DNA from: Sphingomonas sp. JUb134
GTDB taxonomy: Bacteria > Pseudomonadota > Alphaproteobacteria > Sphingomonadales > Sphingomonadaceae
Length of the DNA stretch: 64,000 nt
NCBI RefSeq assembly: GCF_004341505.2
Contig: NZ_SLYP02000002.1
Span: forward strand, 347,324 to 411,323
Direction: 5' to 3'
The position numbers and the translations under genes are program-made. Positions within the stretch are counted from its first letter, which is position 1; each line of letters opens with the position of its first letter. This document shows, piece by piece, positions 60,482-64,000 of this stretch. A model generated the notes under the pieces. That model made no database searches. It was not told where the DNA came from and saw only the letters and a program-made list of their open reading frames with translations.

Positions 60482-60781
60482 TTACATCAACGAGCGGCCG
60501 TAAAACGGCCGTACGGCCAGCGGGTTGAACGCAGACGGCATGCCCGGCTTGAAAGCCAGCAAGATAATGAAGTGGGTCGCCCAGGCCGTGCAGCCGGCCG
60601 ACACGATGGTGATAGGTTCTCACAGGCTGCGCGTCTTCCGCCCTGAGCGTATGGCATGGTCGGCCAGGGCAAAGGACGCATAGATTCCGCAGAGGCAAAC
60701 CAGGCCGGCGAGCAGCACCAACCACAGATCGTGGTCGTGCCGGACGCAGTCGAAAACCTGTACGACCTGGGAGTACATCAT
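60482..60781 (-). pseudogene. MHYT-domain sensor fragment with in-frame stop
   Basis: Reading from ATG 60781: MMYSQVVQVFDCVRHDHDLW, LVLLAGLVCLCGIYASFALA, then TGA at 60622-60620, and in the same frame TIVSAGCTAWATHFIILLAF and KPGMPSAFNPL before TAA 60482. This is the start of an MHYT membrane sensor (usual pattern W-THFIAMLA); only two TM segments remain and a stop replaces a probable Trp codon. The downstream GGDEF/EAL part is absent. Confidence 0.65.
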
Positions 60782-61055
60782 GCTCGGCTAACGGCAAGGC
60801 GTTAAGACATCTCCAACCGGCTCATATCGGCTTTCCCTGGCTGTGATCCAGGACCAAGGAAGCCGCAGTCGGGTTCTGCGCAGCCATGAACACTTACGTT
60901 GCCGAGCCCGCGCCTGTCGTCCGAACCGGCGACCATGCTCGACTGACATAACTTGATTTCGGTCCTCCGGGTCGGTTCCCAGTCGCTACAAAGATTTATG
61001 CCTCGCATCGCCGTGGCGCTGGTGGCATTAAGGGCATGATCGGAGGATTACGTCC

Positions 61056-63224
61056 ATGGCACGCAAGAGCATCAAAAGCGACGCGGTGAAACTCAAGGGC
61101 GAGACGGCCAAGAAGGCACCGCCGCTGCCGGCGGGTGCCGACCAGCCGACGAACTATGCCGAGCAGCAGGGCCATGGCGGCGAAACCCGCCAGACGACCT
61201 CGGACGCGGCACTTACCATGACCACGCAGCAGGGCATCCCGATCGCGGACGCCCAGAACAGTCTCAAGGCGGGTCTGCGGGGCCCCACGCTGCTCGAGGA
61301 CTTCATCCTCCGCGAAAAGATCTTCCATTTCGATCACGAGCGCATCCCGGAGCGCGTCGTCCACGCACGCGGCTATGGCGCGCACGGCGTGTTCGAGCTG
61401 ACCGACAGTCTGGCCGACTACACCCGCGCCGACGTGCTGAGCACGGTCGGGCAGCAGACGGAGGTGTTCGTCCGCTTCTCAACGGTAGCGGGCAACAAGG
61501 GCTCGCGCGATCTGGCGCGCGACGTGCGCGGCTTCGCCGTCAAGATGTACACGAAGCAGGGCAACTGGGACATCGTCGGCAACAACATCCCGGTGTTCTT
61601 CATCCAGGATGCCATCAAGTTCCCCGATCTGGTCCATGCGGCTAAGCAGGAGCCCGACCGGGCGTTCCCCCAGGCGCAAACCGCACACGACAATTTCTGG
61701 GATTTCGCCAGCCTCACCCCGGAAGCCTGGCACATGATCATGTGGATCATGTCCGATCGCACGATCCCCCGCTCCTTCCGCACGATGGAGGGCTTCGGCG
61801 TCCACAGCTTCCGCCTGGTGAACGCGGAAGGCAGGTCGACCTTCGTCAAGTTCCACTGGAAGCCGCGCCAGGGGCTCCAGTCGGTGCTGTGGAACGAAGC
61901 GGTCAAGATCAGCGGCGCCGATCCCGACTATCATCGCCGCGATCTCTGGGAGGCGATCGAGAGCGGTGACTTCCCGCAATGGGATCTCGGCGTCCAGCTG
62001 TTCGATCAGGAAACCGCCGACAAGCTTCCCTTCGACCATCTCGACTCGACCAAGCTCATCCCCGAGGAGGACGTGCCGGTCCGCATCGTCGGTACGCTCA
62101 CGCTTAATCGCAACGTCGACAACTTCTTCGCCGAAACCGAGCAGGTCGCCTACTGCACGCAGAACATCGTGCCGGGCATCGACTTCAGTGACGACCCGCT
62201 GCTGCACGGCCGCAACTTCTCCTATCTCGATACCCAGCTGAAGCGGCTCGGCAGCCCGAACTTCACCCACCTGCCGATCAATGCCCCGCGCTGTCCGGTG
62301 ATGAACTTCCAGCAGGACGGCCACATGGCGATGCGCAATCCGAAGGGGCGCGTGAACTATGAGCCGAACAGCTGGGGCGCGGAAGGCGGTCCGCGCGAGA
62401 ACGCGGAGATCGGCTTCACCAGCTTCCCCGCCGAGGTTCAGGGGACTAAGCAGCGGGTTCGGTCCGAAACCTTTGCCGATCATTACAGCCAGGCGCGGCA
62501 GTTCTATCTCAGCCAGCAGCCGATCGAGCAGAAGCACATCGGCGACGCGCTGGTGTTCGAGCTGTCGAAGGTAGATCGTGTCGACATCCGGGCCCGGGCG
62601 GTCAGCCACCTGCGCAACATCGACGAGGATCTCGCCGCTACCGTTGCGGACGGGCTCGGCCTTGACCTGCCGGACGCCGCCAAGGCGGCCAAGCCGACGC
62701 TAGACCTGCCGACATCGTCGGCGCTCTCGATCGTCGCCAACGGCCCGGCGAATTTCGCCGGGCGAAAGATGGGCCTGCTGCTGACCGATGGGTCGAGCGC
62801 CGAGCTGTTCAATGCGCTGACGAAGGCGCTGGAAGCCGAAGGCGCGGTCTGGGAGGTGGTCGCGCCGAAGATCGGCGGGGTCACGCTCGACGACGGCACC
62901 AAGGTCGCGGCCAAGCAGAAGATCGACGGCGGACCTTCGGTCCTGTTCGATGCCGTCGCGGTGCTCCCGTCCGAGGAGGGGGTTGCGATGCTCGCCAAGG
63001 ATGCGGCCTCCAAGGACTTCGTGGCGGACGCGTTCGGCCACTGCAAGTTCATCGGCTACACCGATGCAGCCGCCACGTTGTTCGACGCTTCTCGGGTGCC
63101 GGAGCTTGACGATGGCTTCGTAGCCCTAAGCAAGAGCAAGGACGTCAAGGCGTTCGTCACGACCTGTCGTGACCTCAGGTTCTGGGCTCGGGAGATGAAG
63201 GTCGATCTCGACGCGGCGGCCTGA
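61056..63224 (+). CDS. katE: Large-subunit catalase KatE (HPII type)
   Basis: 722 aa. Monofunctional heme catalase. Catalytic His103 in [12 protein letters not shown], Asn in [17 protein letters not shown], heme-ligand Tyr390 in [14 protein letters not shown]. The C-terminal 150 residues (about 565-715, [40 protein letters not shown]) form the DJ-1/PfpI-like domain that distinguishes clade 2 catalases. GGAGG lies about 10 bp before ATG 61056. It completes the oxidative-defence set at this end of the window. Confidence 0.95.
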   Translation: MARKSIKSDAVKLKGETAKKAPPLPAGADQPTNYAEQQGHGGETRQTTSDAALTMTTQQGIPIADAQNSLKAGLRGPTLLEDFILREKIFHFDHERIPERVVHARGYGAHGVFELTDSLADYTRADVLSTVGQQTEVFVRFSTVAGNKGSRDLARDVRGFAVKMYTKQGNWDIVGNNIPVFFIQDAIKFPDLVHAAKQEPDRAFPQAQTAHDNFWDFASLTPEAWHMIMWIMSDRTIPRSFRTMEGFGVHSFRLVNAEGRSTFVKFHWKPRQGLQSVLWNEAVKISGADPDYHRRDLWEAIESGDFPQWDLGVQLFDQETADKLPFDHLDSTKLIPEEDVPVRIVGTLTLNRNVDNFFAETEQVAYCTQNIVPGIDFSDDPLLHGRNFSYLDTQLKRLGSPNFTHLPINAPRCPVMNFQQDGHMAMRNPKGRVNYEPNSWGAEGGPRENAEIGFTSFPAEVQGTKQRVRSETFADHYSQARQFYLSQQPIEQKHIGDALVFELSKVDRVDIRARAVSHLRNIDEDLAATVADGLGLDLPDAAKAAKPTLDLPTSSALSIVANGPANFAGRKMGLLLTDGSSAELFNALTKALEAEGAVWEVVAPKIGGVTLDDGTKVAAKQKIDGGPSVLFDAVAVLPSEEGVAMLAKDAASKDFVADAFGHCKFIGYTDAAATLFDASRVPELDDGFVALSKSKDVKAFVTTCRDLRFWAREMKVDLDAAA

Positions 63225-63319
63225 CGACCCTGGCGGGAGCGGCAGGTGGACGTCCTGCCGCTCCACTTAACGGCAAGCCTCATATCGCACGGACGTGGGA
63301 CGTGCTGCCTCGCTCGCGT

Positions 63320-63913
63320 TCAACGGGATCGGGTCATACCATCGCGGGCCGCGGTAACGACCCAGCGGCCGGTGCGGCCCGCGGTGCGAACCGTCCAACA
63401 ACGCCCGGTCTCTGCGAGGAACCGGGCGTGGATCCCTGCCGCATGCTGGACGAAATCGTAGAAATCAATCCTGTGGTGCGCGAGCACGATGATGCCGCCT
63501 GGGCGCAGGCGAGCGGCCATCTCACGCGCAACCCGGGCCATCTCTCGCGCTGAGAGGTAATACAGGATCTCGGCGATCACGATCACGTCATAGACGAGAC
63601 GTGGCGGTCGACCGGGGAGCACGAGCAGCGATGCGCACGCACGAGGCCAGGCGGCAACGGCGCGTGCCGTCAGGTCGACCCCCTCCCTCGTGCCCTCGGT
63701 CGCATCGAGGCGCAACGCCATCCTCGCGATCGCGGCACTGTTGGATCCGTTGCCGCTGGCCAGCTCCAGCACCCGTCCGACCGGTCGGTGACCTATCGCG
63801 TGCAGGATCGCGGCACGCTTCACCGCCTCGTCACGGGCGGTGAAGGTGCGCCAGGGATCGTCGTCGCCGGCGAACTTGGCGGCGAACCCGGCAAGATCGA
63901 TCGGGCTCGTCAC
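63320..63913 (-). CDS. SAM-dependent methyltransferase
   Basis: 197 aa, class I fold. GRVLELASGNGSNSAAIARM is the SAM-binding motif I, ATEGTREGVDLTARAVA the acidic loop, DVIVIAEILYYLSAREMARV motif II-like and RLRPGGIIVLAHHRIDFYDF motif III. It resembles NodS-like methyltransferases of exopolysaccharide-related clusters. ATGA overlap with the upstream gene. Confidence 0.8.
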   Translation of the reverse strand: MTSPIDLAGFAAKFAGDDDPWRTFTARDEAVKRAAILHAIGHRPVGRVLELASGNGSNSAAIARMALRLDATEGTREGVDLTARAVAAWPRACASLLVLPGRPPRLVYDVIVIAEILYYLSAREMARVAREMAARLRPGGIIVLAHHRIDFYDFVQHAAGIHARFLAETGRCWTVRTAGRTGRWVVTAARDGMTRSR

Positions 63914-64000
63914 TTCGAACCCGGCCGGTAGCGCTCGACCGGACGAGCAAAGGCCGCAAGCTCGTGTCTCGCGATCGTGAAGCCTGCTGGATCATCGGAA
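63910..64000 (-). CDS. 3' end of a gene running off the window
   Basis: The last 29 codons, reading GFTIARHELAAFARPVERYR and ending PGSK, with the stop overlapping the methyltransferase start. The gene begins outside. Too little remains to identify it; the NodS-like neighbour suggests a modification or polysaccharide cluster. Confidence 0.5.
   Translation of the reverse strand, partial: SDDPAGFTIARHELAAFARPVERYRPGSK

Noticed and set aside
60782-61055. EcfG (GGAAC-N16-CGTT) promoter in front of katE
   Set aside because: No properly spaced pair found; a TGACATAACTTGA string resembles the stress box but has the wrong spacing.
1-64000. CRISPR arrays, tRNA or rRNA genes
   Set aside because: No regular direct repeats with spacers and no tRNA- or rRNA-like sequence were recognised; the repeat array at 52763 is too short and irregular.

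Overview
The window looks like accessory DNA of a sphingomonad-type alphaproteobacterium. It is GC-rich with alphaproteobacterial codon use. It carries an F-type conjugation operon with the gene order and short gene overlaps seen on sphingomonad megaplasmids, the C-terminal end of a Ti-type TraA relaxase followed by a DUF6118 gene, and an alphaproteobacterial SOS box (GTTC-N7-GTTC). Whether it is a plasmid or an integrated element cannot be decided here: no replication, partition or integrase gene is visible, and neither a full relaxase nor a TraD coupling protein is present.

Bases 1-17,600 form a stress-protection island: mannose-6-phosphate isomerase (partial), glycine-zipper protein, 6-phosphogluconolactonase, a broken HtrA/DegP protease, ClpB, thioredoxin 2, an NDUFS4-like protein, a monothiol glutaredoxin, peroxiredoxin, BON-domain protein, Dps, a frameshifted tandem UspA, a phosphomannomutase-like HAD phosphatase, CbpA-type DnaJ, DnaK and GrpE. 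The most striking observation is a 14-bp palindrome, CTGA-N6-TCAG, found eight times. It lies 45-120 bp before the start codons of most transcription units in this island and resembles Crp/Fnr-family boxes. The island therefore looks like one co-regulated regulon whose regulator is not in the window.

Bases 17,600-22,700 hold an IS1182-type insertion (about 1.5 kb, imperfect 16-bp ends), a serine resolvase, a degenerate GGDEF protein and three small probable DNA-binding proteins on the minus strand. A promoter region with three GGTAA-N5-TT(A)CC motifs precedes the transfer operon. Bases 22,725-43,218 are that operon, all on the plus strand: pilin, TraL, E, K, B, DsbC, V, C, a small membrane protein, TrbI, S26 peptidase, TraW, two small membrane proteins, TraU, TrbC, TraN, an unknown protein, TraF, TraH and TraG. 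TraG carries a C-terminal LytM/M23 peptidase domain. A small reverse-strand tail-anchored protein follows traG.

Bases 43,570-45,830 carry small genes (an SRAP-family protein that appears to start at an ATC codon, an HU-like protein, two tiny ORFs) and a gene-free stretch rich in inverted repeats. From 45,830 to 53,900 there are an HWE histidine kinase with its response regulator, an ISNCY-type transposase, a divergent HNH endonuclease / UmuDC pair around the SOS box, a truncated response regulator and a repeat array. Bases 53,900-58,200 contain a rearrangement junction (metalloprotease fragment against traA relaxase fragment), DUF6118, and a probable restriction-modification locus (RHH protein, MT-A70 methyltransferase, convergent BglII-like endonuclease). 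The right end has a tandem ABM-domain protein, gene remnants, a zinc alcohol dehydrogenase, a large KatE-type catalase and a methyltransferase.
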